Positions 63,804 through 64,000 of a DNA stretch of 64,000 bases are shown here, piece by piece. The notes beneath the pieces were generated by a model. The model did not search any database and was not told the origin of the DNA. It was given only the letters and a program-made list of their open reading frames with translations. Made by a program: the position numbers and the translations under genes. The DNA is from Neobacillus novalis NBRC 102450 (GTDB lineage: Bacteria > Bacillota > Bacilli > Bacillales > Cytobacillaceae): NCBI RefSeq assembly GCF_001591805.1, contig NZ_BCVP01000012.1, forward strand, positions 216,801-280,800, given 5' to 3'. The stretch's first letter is position 1. Every line of letters begins with the position of its first letter.

Positions 63804-64000
63804 TTAAATAGGCAGATATCCAGTTGGATCGATAAAGTTTACCGGGTTATTGGTTGTCTACGCATATAGATATTGGGGCCAAGGGGCTGTTGCTGTGCCT
63901 TTATAGGTATCTTGCGAAGTTTGTTTTTACCCTGTAATACCAAGCGTATGTTTCTCTATTCATTTAATGGATATTCCTTTTCAACTGGTAAAATATCCCC
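63804..64000 (-). pseudogene. Decayed Rhs/YD-repeat protein C-terminus
   Basis: On the minus strand one frame reads SQDTYKGTATAPWPQYLYA, then a stop, then TTNNPVNFIDPTGYLPI and a stop at 63804-63806. NNPVNFIDPTG is the conserved end of the RHS-repeat-associated core domain, and SEDTYKG-like sequence normally lies just before it. The in-frame TAG replaces what is usually a Tyr codon (YAYTTNNP), and a second stop and frame change occur upstream, so it is a remnant. It runs off the window. Rhs proteins are toxin-delivery shells. Confidence 0.75.

Overview
The window is chromosomal DNA of an endospore-forming member of the Bacillaceae (Bacillus-like, low to moderate GC). The evidence is protein similarity and gene order. 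From left to right it follows the Bacillus subtilis order ypbE-ypbD-recS-ypbB-fer-ribU, sigX/res, spm-dacB, ypuI-scpBA-ypuF-ribT-ypuA-lysA, spoVA, spoIIA-dacF, the nucleoside operon, xerD-yqzK-fur-spoIIM, the yqk block and the yqj block. I see no rRNA, tRNA, CRISPR array, intact insertion sequence or prophage.

Layout. 1-4.5 kb: LysM protein, CPBP protease, RecS helicase, YpbB, ferredoxin. 4.6-6.4 kb: riboflavin ECF transporter subunit RibU behind an FMN riboswitch, and a secreted M23/LysM peptidase. 6.5-14.5 kb: ECF sigma factor SigX with anti-sigma factor RsiX and the ResABC/ResDE cytochrome-maturation and redox-sensing genes. 14.6-24.3 kb: RluB, spore maturation proteins SpmA/SpmB with DacB, a SodF-type superoxide dismutase, the condensin partners ScpA/ScpB, several small genes, and a stand-alone ribT with no other rib genes near it. 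24.3-32 kb: lysA, a spoVA cluster lacking the usual C-D-EB genes, spoIIAA-AB-sigF and dacF. 32-38 kb: nucleoside catabolism (deoB-pupG-pdp) with a cre site, xerD, yqzK, fur, spoIIM. 38-47 kb: yqxK, nudF, an easily missed mciZ, yqkF, yqkE, a ketone-body/leucine-type cluster (scoBA, thiolase, HMG-CoA lyase), yqkD, yqkB and a CDGSH protein. 47-53.6 kb: SOS-type polymerase UvrX with a YolD partner and LexA-like boxes, yqzH, yqjQ, yqjP, T-box-controlled proI, and a family 2 glycosyltransferase. 53.8-57 kb is the least ordinary part: two paralogous HTH-DUF1232 proteins flank ytaF and an overlapping pair of tiny ORFs. 57-62.5 kb: namA, a heptad-repeat coiled-coil protein, rnz, zwf, dinB. 62.6-64 kb: an orphan gene, intergenic repeats and a decayed Rhs/YD-repeat C-terminus running off the window.

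Themes. Sporulation runs through the window: sigF with its regulators, spoVA, spmAB/dacB, dacF, spoIIM, mciZ and ytaF. Control elements readable in the DNA include an FMN riboswitch, a proline T-box, an ECF promoter before sigX, a 0A box before spoIIA, a cre before deoB, LexA-like boxes between uvrX and yqzH, and many intrinsic terminators that delimit operons. Functions are assigned from recognised families and synteny; no database search was possible.
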